Positions 55,340 to 63,892 of a stretch of 64,000 nucleotides of DNA are shown one piece after another; position 1 is the first letter of the stretch; every line of letters starts with the position of its first letter. Origin of the DNA: Candidatus Babelota bacterium. GTDB lineage: Bacteria > Babelota > Babeliae > Babelales > Chromulinivoraceae. Below the pieces are notes generated by a model. The model made no database searches and had not been told where the DNA came from. It was given only the letters and a program-made list of their open reading frames with translations. Location of the stretch: positions 52,117-116,116 of the forward strand of contig JACPFN010000006.1 in NCBI GenBank assembly GCA_016183005.1, given 5' to 3'. A program made the translations under genes and the position numbers.

Positions 55340-56536
55340 ATGAAGTTTTTTTTTGTAATAATTTATTTATTGAGCTTTATTATAAATTTTTCATTGGAAG
55401 CAAAAAAAATTATGATAAAGAGTCATAATTTAAATTTACCGTTTACGACTATTCAAGAAATTATGAAACAAAATTCATTTATAGAATACCATAAAGTTTT
55501 AGATGAATTATTTTTTGAATATAAACCATTTGGCGTATCTACTATTTGGCCCTATAGGGGAATATCTAAGGAATGTTATGTTGTTTCTATCCCTCAGGCT
55601 ATGGTTCGTGGTAATGATGGTTGGATTTTTATAAATAATGCTTTGGTTAAAGAATTTGTAATGTGTGATAGGTATGAAAGAATTCCTAATTTTTCAAAAT
55701 TGCTAGATGTTGATATAAAAAAATATTCAGGATCTGTCGCGGTAATAGCTGAATTATGCGGAGATAATTATTTTCATTTCTTAAATGAATTGTTATCTCG
55801 TTTGGCGTTGCTTGAGATAAGTGGTATCCATTATGACTGGTTATATATTCCAAATAATAGAGAATATATGAAAGCTTTTTTAAAGCTATGGGGTATAGAT
55901 CAATCAAAAATAATTTCTCCAGATGGGGATGATTTTTGTATTCAAGCCGATATGCTTGTTATCCCATCATTTGTGAATAATACATCTATAGGACATAAAC
56001 AGGTAGGTAATTTTATTCGACCAGAACTTTTGCTGTATGTTAAAAATAAGTTATTGCGCTCTATTGAATCTAATAATGTAAATAGTTCATTTTCTAAAAG
56101 AGTTTTTATATCACGAAAAGATACTCGTCGTAGAATTTTAAATGAAGATCAAGTATTTGATTTTTTTAAAGCGAAAAATTTTGAGCGTTATGAATTGAGC
56201 AAAATGTCTGTAATCGAACAAATTATATTATTTTCTCAAGCAGAATATATTGTTGGAGAGCATGGAGCAGGTCTTTCAAATATTTTATTTTGTAAAGCGG
56301 GAACAAAAGTATTGGAATTGTTTCAATTATTAATTGACGGAAGTATGTGGGGTATTGCGCAAGTAAATAATTTAGATTATGTGCCATTATTATTAGTAAA
56401 AACTAAACCGGATTATTTTGTGAACTGGGCGGCATATGCAGATTTTTATTTTAAAGCTTATTCAGCTCAAGTGAATGTTTCTGTAGAGAAAGTACAAGAG
56501 TTTGTAAATACCATAGATAATGATAATGTTTTTTAG
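55340..56536 (+). CDS. Exported GT61/DUF563-type glycosyltransferase, copy 4
   Basis: The signal peptide is MKFFFVIIYLLSFIINFSLEA, then KKIM, the clearest in the array. The domain has SGSVAVIAE (Arg and Gln of the usual RVAVIAQ replaced by Ser and Glu), NYFHFLNELLSRLALLE, ADMLVIPS, ISRKDTRRRILNEDQ and GEHGAGLSN (E307, H308). The N-terminal part is about 15 residues shorter than in copies 7 and 8 and lacks the WFKI-type segment of the other copies. It follows copy 3 by 2 bases and is probably translationally coupled. Confidence 0.82.
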   Translation: MKFFFVIIYLLSFIINFSLEAKKIMIKSHNLNLPFTTIQEIMKQNSFIEYHKVLDELFFEYKPFGVSTIWPYRGISKECYVVSIPQAMVRGNDGWIFINNALVKEFVMCDRYERIPNFSKLLDVDIKKYSGSVAVIAELCGDNYFHFLNELLSRLALLEISGIHYDWLYIPNNREYMKAFLKLWGIDQSKIISPDGDDFCIQADMLVIPSFVNNTSIGHKQVGNFIRPELLLYVKNKLLRSIESNNVNSSFSKRVFISRKDTRRRILNEDQVFDFFKAKNFERYELSKMSVIEQIILFSQAEYIVGEHGAGLSNILFCKAGTKVLELFQLLIDGSMWGIAQVNNLDYVPLLLVKTKPDYFVNWAAYADFYFKAYSAQVNVSVEKVQEFVNTIDNDNVF

Positions 56537-56576
56537 TTATTGTTTAGTTAAAATTTAAGAATTTTATAGATATATT

Positions 56577-57764
56577 ATGAATTTTTATAAAACTTTAAGA
56601 TTTATATTTTTAATGCTATCAGCAGAAAATATTTTTTGTAAAAAAATTGTTCAAAGTAATAGTTTATATAAAGATAAAATAAATAAGACCCATTGGTTTA
56701 GGTTTGCGCCATTAAAAAATGTTTTACAGAAACATTCAGAAATTTCTTATGAAGTGCATGATCCAGCATTATTTTTTAATTTTAAAAGTTTTCCTTTATC
56801 TATCGATTATTCTAAACAGCCTCATCAGGGATATTTATTGCCTACGTTTTTATTAAGAATTCCTGGAGGTATAGTGCAGGGAATGCAAGGTTTAGTTTTA
56901 ATTGACAATCAATGCATCAATGAAATGATCTGGAGAGATTGTCCATCGTTCTATATGTCGGCACATAAAATAAATTTAGAAAATATCATTAAGGTTACTG
57001 GTCGCGTTGCAGTTATAACGCAACCAGCATATGAGAACTATTTTCATTGGATGACAGAGATTTTAGCTCGGCTTGCTTTTCTTGATCTGCAGGGGATACA
57101 GTATGATTATGTATATGTTCCTCAAAAATCTAAATTCATGAAAGAAACTTTGCAGCTGTGGGGGGTTTTAGAAGAGAAAATTATAGCACCAACCTCTGAA
57201 GATTTTGCTATTCAGGCAGATGAAATTATACTGCCATCGTTAGTTTCTAATTCGAATTATGGTTGGACTCAATTTGTAAACTATGTTCGTCCAGACTTAA
57301 TCACCTTTGTTAAAAATAAATTATTAACAAATGCTCAAAAAAGTATTAACAAAAATCTTTCTAGAAAAGTATTCATATCGCGTAAAGATGCACCATTTAG
57401 AAAAGTTATTAATGAGGATGAAGTTTTTGAGAAATTTAAATGCCATGGTTTTGAACGTTATGAATTGTCAAAACTTTCTGTAGTTGAGCAAATCATGTTA
57501 TTTCATGGTGCTCATATAATTATATCTCCTCAAGGTACTGGGCTAGCGAATTCTATTTTTTGTACTTCGCAAACTAAAATCATAGAACTTTTTCAGGGGC
57601 TGTGTGATTGTACATTTTGGTACATCTCTCAGATTTTTAATTTAAATTATACTCCAATTCAAACAGTTAGCTTTGAATATAATTTTTTTAAAGCTTGGCA
57701 GAATGATACTTATATGTCGCTTCAAGTCATAGAAGAAGTAGAAAAATCTTTTAATAGAGGCTGA
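56577..57764 (+). CDS. Exported GT61/DUF563-type glycosyltransferase, copy 5
   Basis: The signal peptide (MNFYKTLRFIFLMLSAENIF, then CKK) has a Cys at the likely cleavage region but no good lipobox. The domain: TGRVAVITQ, NYFHWMTEILARLAFLD, ADEIILPS, FISRKDAPFRKVINEDE. The usual EHGAG is PQGTG at 318-322, so both the acidic residue and the His are lost (Gln319). This copy may be inactive or altered in specificity. It is closest to copy 3. It ends in TGA, two bases before copy 6. Confidence 0.82.
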   Translation: MNFYKTLRFIFLMLSAENIFCKKIVQSNSLYKDKINKTHWFRFAPLKNVLQKHSEISYEVHDPALFFNFKSFPLSIDYSKQPHQGYLLPTFLLRIPGGIVQGMQGLVLIDNQCINEMIWRDCPSFYMSAHKINLENIIKVTGRVAVITQPAYENYFHWMTEILARLAFLDLQGIQYDYVYVPQKSKFMKETLQLWGVLEEKIIAPTSEDFAIQADEIILPSLVSNSNYGWTQFVNYVRPDLITFVKNKLLTNAQKSINKNLSRKVFISRKDAPFRKVINEDEVFEKFKCHGFERYELSKLSVVEQIMLFHGAHIIISPQGTGLANSIFCTSQTKIIELFQGLCDCTFWYISQIFNLNYTPIQTVSFEYNFFKAWQNDTYMSLQVIEEVEKSFNRG

Positions 57765-57766
57765 GT

Positions 57767-58978
57767 ATGAATATTTATAAAAAATTATTTTTTTTAATAC
57801 CCATCTTTACGCATTTTTTTTTATTCCCTAGAAAAATGCAAATAAATTCCTTAAAAGCAATTGAAAATAATGTTAGAAATAGATCTTGGTTTAAGATAGT
57901 TCCCCTTGAGCAGATACTAAAGATTCATACAAATATTCTATGTAAAAAATGCTTTGGATCTGTTGATTTTAAATTTAAGAAGTTTCCTTTATCTTCGTTG
58001 TTTCCACATGAAGGACATTTTAAAGAATGTTTTATTCTTGAGATTCCACGGGGGATAGTACAGGGAAAAAATGGCTTAGTCTTTTTCGATAATGCCATCA
58101 TTCAGGAGATGGTATGGGCTGATCGTTATGAGTTTTTACAAAATATTCCTTCTCTTGCTCTTGAAAAAGCACGAAAGGTATCGGGAAGAGTAGCAGTACT
58201 ATCTCAAGAATCAAGCGATAATTTTTGTCATTTTTTTTATGAAGTTTTAGCAAGGCTGGCAATGCTTGAAATGCATGATGTTGAATATGATTGGCTGTAT
58301 GTAACATGCGATAAGGGTTTTATTAAAGAAGGATTAAAGCTTTGGGGGATTGATGAGTCAAAAATTATATGTCCTACTGATAAAGATTTTTACATACAAG
58401 CTGATACAGTAATTGTACCCTCTTTGGTTTTAAATACTAATAATGGATTTAAACATACAGGTGTCAATGCTCATCCTTATACACTGAAATATGTGCGAGA
58501 AAAATTGCTATTTATGATTAAGGATACAGTAGATATGTCACAATTTTCTAAAAAAATATTTATTTCACGTCGCGATGCACCATCTAGAAGAATTATAAAT
58601 GAAAATGAAGTTTTTGAATTATTTAAAGCTAAAGGTTTTGAGCGCTATGATACTGGTAAAATGTCTGTAGCAGAACAGATTGCACTATTTGCTCAATCAG
58701 AAGTAGTAGTTGGAGAACATGGTGCTGGATTGACAGGAATAATCTTTTGTAAAGAAATGACAAAGATTATTGAGCTTTTTCAAGCTTTAATTGATTCAAG
58801 TTTTTGGTTTCCGGCACAAATTTTTAATTTAAATTATATAGCAGTAAATACTTTAGGAATTGATGGAAATTCTTTTTATAATTGGCAAGAAAGAAATTTA
58901 AGTATTTATTTGAAGGCCATGTGTTCTAAAATAAATATTCCAATAGAGCCGATAGAAAAAATAATTCAAAATTTATAG
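57767..58978 (+). CDS. Exported GT61/DUF563-type glycosyltransferase, copy 6
   Basis: The signal peptide is MNIYKKLFFLIPIFTHFFLF, then PRK. The domain has SGRVAVLSQ, NFCHFFYEVLARLAMLE, ADTVIVPS, IFISRRDAPSRRIINENE and GEHGAGLTG (E317, H318). Its C-terminal end (NIPIEPIEKIIQNL) is the source or sister of a decayed duplicate found after copy 7. Starts 2 bases after copy 5; copy 7 follows after 7 bases. Confidence 0.82.
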   Translation: MNIYKKLFFLIPIFTHFFLFPRKMQINSLKAIENNVRNRSWFKIVPLEQILKIHTNILCKKCFGSVDFKFKKFPLSSLFPHEGHFKECFILEIPRGIVQGKNGLVFFDNAIIQEMVWADRYEFLQNIPSLALEKARKVSGRVAVLSQESSDNFCHFFYEVLARLAMLEMHDVEYDWLYVTCDKGFIKEGLKLWGIDESKIICPTDKDFYIQADTVIVPSLVLNTNNGFKHTGVNAHPYTLKYVREKLLFMIKDTVDMSQFSKKIFISRRDAPSRRIINENEVFELFKAKGFERYDTGKMSVAEQIALFAQSEVVVGEHGAGLTGIIFCKEMTKIIELFQALIDSSFWFPAQIFNLNYIAVNTLGIDGNSFYNWQERNLSIYLKAMCSKINIPIEPIEKIIQNL

Positions 58979-58985
58979 GGATTCT

Positions 58986-60248
58986 ATGCAAAAATATTAT
59001 TTCTCATTTTTTTCATTAATAATTTTGTTATTTAATCATTTGTTAGAAGCTAAGAAATTAAAAATACAATCTTTAATGCCATCTGATAATTTAGCTCCAG
59101 AACGCTTTAGGAGTAAACATTGGCTTAATGCTCATACATGGTTTAAAATACATCCTCTTGTAGAGATTTTAGCAGATGAACCCAATATTACATTTTTAGA
59201 AGTGGTTCCAAGAATTCAGTTTGATTATTCTAATTTTGAGATTTCTTTAAAGTTTCCGAATAAAGGAGTTTTTGATGAATTATTTATGTTATTTATTCCT
59301 AATGGGCGAGTTCAAGGAGAGCGAGGATATGTATTTATAAAGGAACAGTTGCCGGATGAAATGGCAAGAGGCGATCGTTTTGAATGTTTACAAGATATTC
59401 CTAAAATTAAAGACGTAGATGTTAAAAAAGTAACAGGACGGGTTGCTGTTATTGCGCAGCATGGAGCTGATAAGCAATTTGCTAATTATTACCATTGGAT
59501 GTGTGAAGTTCTTGGGCGTCTTGCAATGCTTGAGATTGCGGGTGTTGAGTATGATTGGTTATATGTTGGAGCATCCAAAAAATTTATGAAAGAAACATTA
59601 GAACTTTGGGGTGTAGATTTTTCAAAAATTATAGAACCTAAAGATTCTAATTTTTGCATACAAGCAGATCAGCTCATAGTCCCTTCTCTTGTTATTAATA
59701 CGAGCTGTGGTCATAAACATGCGGGAAATTTTCAACATCCAGTAATTTTGCAATATGTAAAAACAAAATTATTTGAAGCTGTACAAAAACAAAATATTGA
59801 TATTTCAAGATTTAGTAAAAGAGTTTTCATTTCAAGAAAAGATGCATATAATTCTCGTAAAATTGTAAATGAAGATGAGATATTTGAACTTTTTGAAAAA
59901 AAGGGCTTTAGGCGTTATGAATTAAGTAAAATGTCTGTAGCAGAACAAATTATGTTAATGCATAATGCAGAAATTGTTGCTAGCGAACAAGGCTCCGGGT
60001 TGGTGAATATTTTATATTGTAAACAAGGAACAAAGGTTATAGAGATTTTTCAAGCACTTATCGATAATTGTTTTTGGTTGATATCGCAGGTAATGCAACT
60101 TGAGTATATACCTATAAAAACATTGCCTGTAGATGCTGATTATTTTGCAGACTGGCGTGATAAAAATTTTACATTATTATACAAAGCTTTTGGAGCACAA
60201 ATTAAAGTTCCATTGGATAATATAAAAAAAGTTGTTGAGTCTTTATAA
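58986..60248 (+). CDS. Exported GT61/DUF563-type glycosyltransferase, copy 7
   Basis: The signal peptide is MQKYYFSFFSLIILLFNHLL, then EAKK. This 420-residue copy has a four-residue insertion before the YYHW motif (DKQFANYYHW) and the block SCGHKHAGNFQHP, both shared only with copy 8, so these two are the most recent duplicates. EHGAG is changed to EQGSG (E334, Q335), losing the His as in copy 5. Other segments are intact (TGRVAVIAQ, GRLAMLE, FISRKDA, IVNEDE). Confidence 0.82.
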   Translation: MQKYYFSFFSLIILLFNHLLEAKKLKIQSLMPSDNLAPERFRSKHWLNAHTWFKIHPLVEILADEPNITFLEVVPRIQFDYSNFEISLKFPNKGVFDELFMLFIPNGRVQGERGYVFIKEQLPDEMARGDRFECLQDIPKIKDVDVKKVTGRVAVIAQHGADKQFANYYHWMCEVLGRLAMLEIAGVEYDWLYVGASKKFMKETLELWGVDFSKIIEPKDSNFCIQADQLIVPSLVINTSCGHKHAGNFQHPVILQYVKTKLFEAVQKQNIDISRFSKRVFISRKDAYNSRKIVNEDEIFELFEKKGFRRYELSKMSVAEQIMLMHNAEIVASEQGSGLVNILYCKQGTKVIEIFQALIDNCFWLISQVMQLEYIPIKTLPVDADYFADWRDKNFTLLYKAFGAQIKVPLDNIKKVVESL

Positions 60249-60249
60249 T

Positions 60250-60285
60250 ATAAATATTCCATTAGAGCCGATAAAAAAAATAATT
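60250..60285 (+). repeat. Decayed duplicate of the 3' end of copy 6
   Basis: Bases 60250-60285 repeat 58931-58966 inside copy 6 with two mismatches. Here they lie outside any gene, between copies 7 and 8, and mark an old duplication or deletion of an array member. Confidence 0.75.
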
Positions 60286-60325
60286 ACTTAACTATGCCAG
60301 CCCATAGTTTTTTATAAGGAGTTGT

Positions 60326-61585
60326 ATGAAAAATTATAAACCATTCAGATTTTTATTGTTGATTATTTCATATAATTTTGTACTAGATGCAAAAAAAATT
60401 ATATGGAGTAATCAAAGAATAACAAAAGAGAGAAGCGTTGAAAAAAATTATGATGAGAAGTGGCTTAATAAAAATGCATGGTTTAAAATTAATTCACTTG
60501 AAAAAATTTTAGAAAATCGCTCAGATATTTTATATAAAGAAATTTTTTCGATAATTAAATTTGATTATCCTGAGTTTGCTCTTTCTTCAAAATTTCCACA
60601 TAAGGGATATTTTCATTCATTATTTTTTTTAAAGATTTTTAATGGACGAGTCCAGGGAGAAAGAGGTTATGTATTTATAAATGGTCAATTACCACGTGAA
60701 ATGGCACGTGCTGAAAGATTTGATTTATTGTACGGTATTCCTAAAACAAAAGAAAAAGACATAAGAAAAATATCAGGACGTGTTGCAGTTATTGCTCAGC
60801 ATGGTAGCGATAATTTTTTCGCTAATTATTATCATTGGGTTTGTGAAGTTCTTGGTCGTCTTGCACTGCTTGAAATTGCTGGCATTGAGTATGATTGGTT
60901 ATATGTTGGTAAGTCTAAAAAATTCATGAAAGAAACTCTTGATTTATGGGGTATTGATACTTCAAAAATTATTGAGCCAATTAATGACAATTTTTGTGTA
61001 GAAGCAAATGAGCTTATTGTTCCATCTATGGTTATTAATACAAGTTGCGGGCATAAACATGCAGGAAATTTTCAACACCCCTTGACATTGCAGTATGTGT
61101 CTGAAAAATTACTTAATGCATATCAAGTTAAAAATATTGATATTAATAAATTTTCTAAAAGAATTTTCATTTCTAGAAATGATTCTTTTAATTCTCGTAA
61201 AATTTTAAATGAGAATGAAGTTTTTGAATTATTTAAAACTAAAGGTTTTGAGCGTTATGAGCTTTCTTGTTTATCAGTAGCAGAACAAATTGTGTTATTT
61301 CATAATGCAGATATTGTTGTAGCAGAACACGGAGCATCTCTTACTAATATTTTATTTTGTAAGCCGAATACAAAAATTATTGAATTATTTCAAGCATATG
61401 TACCAGTAGACTATTGGTGGTTATCTAATGTGATGAAACTTAACTATTTTCCTATTAAGACAATGCCTGTAGATGTAGATTATTTTATTGATTGTAGAAG
61501 TAATATTTCTACATATATAAATAGTGCTACAAGTAAGATTGCTATCAAGTTAGAATTTATTAAAGATATTATTGATAGGTTATAA
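60326..61585 (+). CDS. Exported GT61/DUF563-type glycosyltransferase, copy 8
   Basis: The signal peptide (about residues 8-24, FLLLIISYNFVLDA, then KKI) is preceded by ATAAGGAG. The domain has SGRVAVIAQ, NYYHWVCEVLGRLALLE, ANELIVPS, FISRNDSFNSRKILNENE and AEHGASLTN with E334 and H335; the last Gly is Ser338. It shares long segments with copy 7. The C-terminal part is less similar to the others. This is the last member of the array; the 111 bases to hisS contain no clear terminator. Confidence 0.82.
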   Translation: MKNYKPFRFLLLIISYNFVLDAKKIIWSNQRITKERSVEKNYDEKWLNKNAWFKINSLEKILENRSDILYKEIFSIIKFDYPEFALSSKFPHKGYFHSLFFLKIFNGRVQGERGYVFINGQLPREMARAERFDLLYGIPKTKEKDIRKISGRVAVIAQHGSDNFFANYYHWVCEVLGRLALLEIAGIEYDWLYVGKSKKFMKETLDLWGIDTSKIIEPINDNFCVEANELIVPSMVINTSCGHKHAGNFQHPLTLQYVSEKLLNAYQVKNIDINKFSKRIFISRNDSFNSRKILNENEVFELFKTKGFERYELSCLSVAEQIVLFHNADIVVAEHGASLTNILFCKPNTKIIELFQAYVPVDYWWLSNVMKLNYFPIKTMPVDVDYFIDCRSNISTYINSATSKIAIKLEFIKDIIDRL

Positions 61586-61696
61586 AGTATAGCTAAATCG
61601 ATTAGGTTAATTTATCGCTTTTAATATTTGCGTTTTGATTTTTGTGGTACTATTTTTTATGATTTTATTATCATAAATTACGAGATGATTTATAAT

Positions 61697-62950
61697 CTAT
61701 CGTTTTAAATATGTCGCTACTTGATTTTGCGGCACTATTTCTTGCGATCCTGTTAGCATATTTTTTACCATGATAGAATTACTTTTTTGTTCATTTTCAC
61801 CAATGATGAGCGCATAGGTTGCTTTAAGGTCACTTGCTTTTTTCATTTTATTTTTAATCTTTTGATCATCAATAAGTATTTCAACTGTTATGCCCTCTGA
61901 TGTTAGATGGTCCGCTATGTGTAAAGCAAGCTTATTTTGTGCTTGGTCCATTGGTATTATGCAGGTTAATGTGGCTGACCGTTCAGAGAGTTGATCCTTT
62001 TTTTCTTCAAGAATCATAAGTAGGCGTTCGATACCGATTGCACAGCCAAGAGCAGGAATTTCAGTTTTACTACCGAGTTGTTGCGCGAGGCCATCATAAC
62101 GTCCACCTCCGCAGAAAGTATTTTGGGAGCCTAGGTTGACGCTGACAAATTCGAATACAGTTTTATTATAATAATCAAGACCGCGTACGAGTTGATCGTC
62201 AACGATGAATGTTACTGCAAGTTCTTGTAGTGTATCTAAAAGTAATTGAAATTCTTGTTGAGTTTGTGATGAGAAGAATTCTTTAAGTTTTGGAGCATTC
62301 TTTGCAAGATCTTGGCATGTTGGTGATTTGCAATCAAGGATTCGTAGGGGATTTTTATCAAGACGGGTTGTGCATATTTCACACAGTTGATTTTTAAATG
62401 GTGTCAGGGTAGCGATTAAATTTTGACAATATTTTGCACGATCTTGCGGTTGTCCTAGAAAATTAATTTTTAAAACAAAATCTTGAATTTTAAGTACTTC
62501 CATAAAAAGAACTTGTAACATTTTGATCAAATGAGCATCTTGCAAAATTGAGCTTGCTCCAATAACTTCTAAGTTCATCTGATGGAATTCTCTCAAGCGT
62601 CCTTTTTGTGGTCGTTCATAGCGAAACATTGATCCGTAGGTGAATACACGACAAGGAAGTTTTATCTCATTTTGATATTCAAGGAATGCACGCATGGTAC
62701 CTGCGGTTGCTTCTGGGCGCAGGCAAAGTTGATCATCACCGGATTTATTTGCAATTAAAAACATCTGTTTGCTGATGACGTCAGTTTCAACTCCAAGGCC
62801 ACGTTCAAAGAGTGAAGTATGTTCAATAAGAGGAATATTAATTTCTTGAAAATTATATCGCTTGAGATGTGTAATAATTTTTTTAATCGTGCCATTCCAA
62901 TATGCCATTTCAAAAAAATTATCAGAAGTCCCCTTAACTCTTTGAAACAT
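61697..62950 (-). CDS. hisS: Histidyl-tRNA synthetase
   Basis: Class II synthetase for tRNA-His: motif 1 region near the N-terminus (FQRVKGTSD), motif 2 (FRYERPQKGRLREFHQ), LRPEATAGTMRAF, the His-specific LVRGLDYYNKTVFEF and motif 3 ALGCAIGIERLLMIL, then the anticodon-binding domain (about 325-417). The length (417) is typical. AAGGAAAAT precedes the ATG. It converges with the GT61 array and diverges from the cysteine-rich protein gene. Confidence 0.96.
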   Translation of the reverse strand: MFQRVKGTSDNFFEMAYWNGTIKKIITHLKRYNFQEINIPLIEHTSLFERGLGVETDVISKQMFLIANKSGDDQLCLRPEATAGTMRAFLEYQNEIKLPCRVFTYGSMFRYERPQKGRLREFHQMNLEVIGASSILQDAHLIKMLQVLFMEVLKIQDFVLKINFLGQPQDRAKYCQNLIATLTPFKNQLCEICTTRLDKNPLRILDCKSPTCQDLAKNAPKLKEFFSSQTQQEFQLLLDTLQELAVTFIVDDQLVRGLDYYNKTVFEFVSVNLGSQNTFCGGGRYDGLAQQLGSKTEIPALGCAIGIERLLMILEEKKDQLSERSATLTCIIPMDQAQNKLALHIADHLTSEGITVEILIDDQKIKNKMKKASDLKATYALIIGENEQKSNSIMVKNMLTGSQEIVPQNQVATYLKR

Positions 62951-63211
62951 AAATTTTCCTTTTGTAAAAACAAAACTTTGACCATGATAGTATACATAAA
63001 AAAAAAAATCATAGAAATTATCTACGAAAAAGTTGACTTGTGTTTCAAAAAATTGTTAGAACATCTGATGAAGTCAAAAAACGAACCTAAAAAAAATTGT
63101 AAGTTCATACTAAAAAATTAAAAAAGGAAAAGAAAGGAGGAGTGACACAAACTCGCCCGGATAAAAAAGAAATATATCGTATTATTTTAAGGTAAAAAAG
63201 TTGAGGAGACT

Positions 63212-63892
63212 ATGAAAAAACAGTTTTTCTTACTCTCATTATTAGTATCAGCAGCAAACTTTATGGTTGCTGATACATGTTGTGATACAAGTTGTAATAC
63301 AAGTTGTAATACAAGTTGCGATACAAGTTGCAATACATGTTGCGAATCAAGCTGTGGTAGTTGTGACGATTGTATGCCATCACACGGTCATACATTTATG
63401 TCAGTTGCTCCAGAATGGGCAGCAGCAACTCCAGAGCGTGTAAGTCTTTTTGAAAACCATAGACTTAATGATCTTAAAAAAGATGATAAGCATGGTCGCT
63501 TCCAAATCGCTGTGTACGGTGGTCAAAATACTAGACGTAATCAAGCAGCTGCTTATTTCTTACCATATGGCCATAAATCTTTAACATTTGACGGTAGCGT
63601 TGAAGGTGATAAAGTTGGTGTATTTGCTTCAGATTTAGCTGAAACAGATGCAAAAGTTGTTGAAGCTGTTTCATCAGTTAGCAACCCAACCGATTCATAT
63701 CCAGAATTAGCTGTTGCTGGTAACTATGCTTATAATGGTAATACTGTTATAGCAGTAGACCCTGCAACATACAAATTTGATCTTAACAAAGATACAAGCA
63801 AAATCTTGCCTTGGAACTTTGGAATCACTTACGCAGCTCTTTTCGAGCCACGTGGTGCTGAAGTTAACGGCGCAATTGTTGGTACAGGTTGA
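63212..63892 (+). CDS. Cysteine-repeat outer-membrane protein (major OMP-like), cut by in-frame TGA
   Basis: GAGGAG five bases upstream supports ATG at 63212. A signal peptide (MKKQFFLLSLLVSAANFMVA) is followed by a Cys-rich repeat segment (about residues 21-50), then a Gly/Ala/aromatic-rich part that reads as outer-membrane barrel strands (LPWNFGITYAALFEP). Codon use is richer in C-ending codons than its neighbours, as in a highly expressed gene. The frame stops at TGA 63890-63892 but continues with matching character to the window edge, so this is probably the 5' part of a longer gene. Function: structural or porin-like outer-membrane protein with disulfide cross-links, by analogy to Chlamydia; inferred. 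Confidence 0.7.
   Translation: MKKQFFLLSLLVSAANFMVADTCCDTSCNTSCNTSCDTSCNTCCESSCGSCDDCMPSHGHTFMSVAPEWAAATPERVSLFENHRLNDLKKDDKHGRFQIAVYGGQNTRRNQAAAYFLPYGHKSLTFDGSVEGDKVGVFASDLAETDAKVVEAVSSVSNPTDSYPELAVAGNYAYNGNTVIAVDPATYKFDLNKDTSKILPWNFGITYAALFEPRGAEVNGAIVGTG
63272..63355 (+). repeat. Seven 12-bp in-frame repeats encoding (D/N)TSC units
   Basis: Seven consecutive 12-base units, consensus RATACAAGTTGY, encode DTCC, DTSC, NTSC, NTSC, DTSC, NTCC and ESSC at the start of the mature protein. Such repeats can change number by slippage without breaking the frame. Confidence 0.9.

Noticed and set aside
51508..61585. GT61 array as an insertion-sequence or transposon amplification
   Set aside because: No transposase, terminal inverted repeats or target duplications are visible; the copies are diverged, same-strand genes consistent with tandem duplication.
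62819..63121. 100-codon plus-strand open frame over the hisS start
   Set aside because: It is antisense to conserved hisS sequence and its far end is Lys-rich low-complexity DNA.
63133..63192. Second ribosome-binding site (AAAGGAGG) with a short GTG frame before the cysteine-repeat OMP gene
   Set aside because: GTG is only one base from the site, too close for normal initiation; a leader peptide cannot be supported.
63272..63355. CRISPR-like array from short repeats
   Set aside because: Units are 12 bases, contiguous without spacers, and in frame inside a protein gene.
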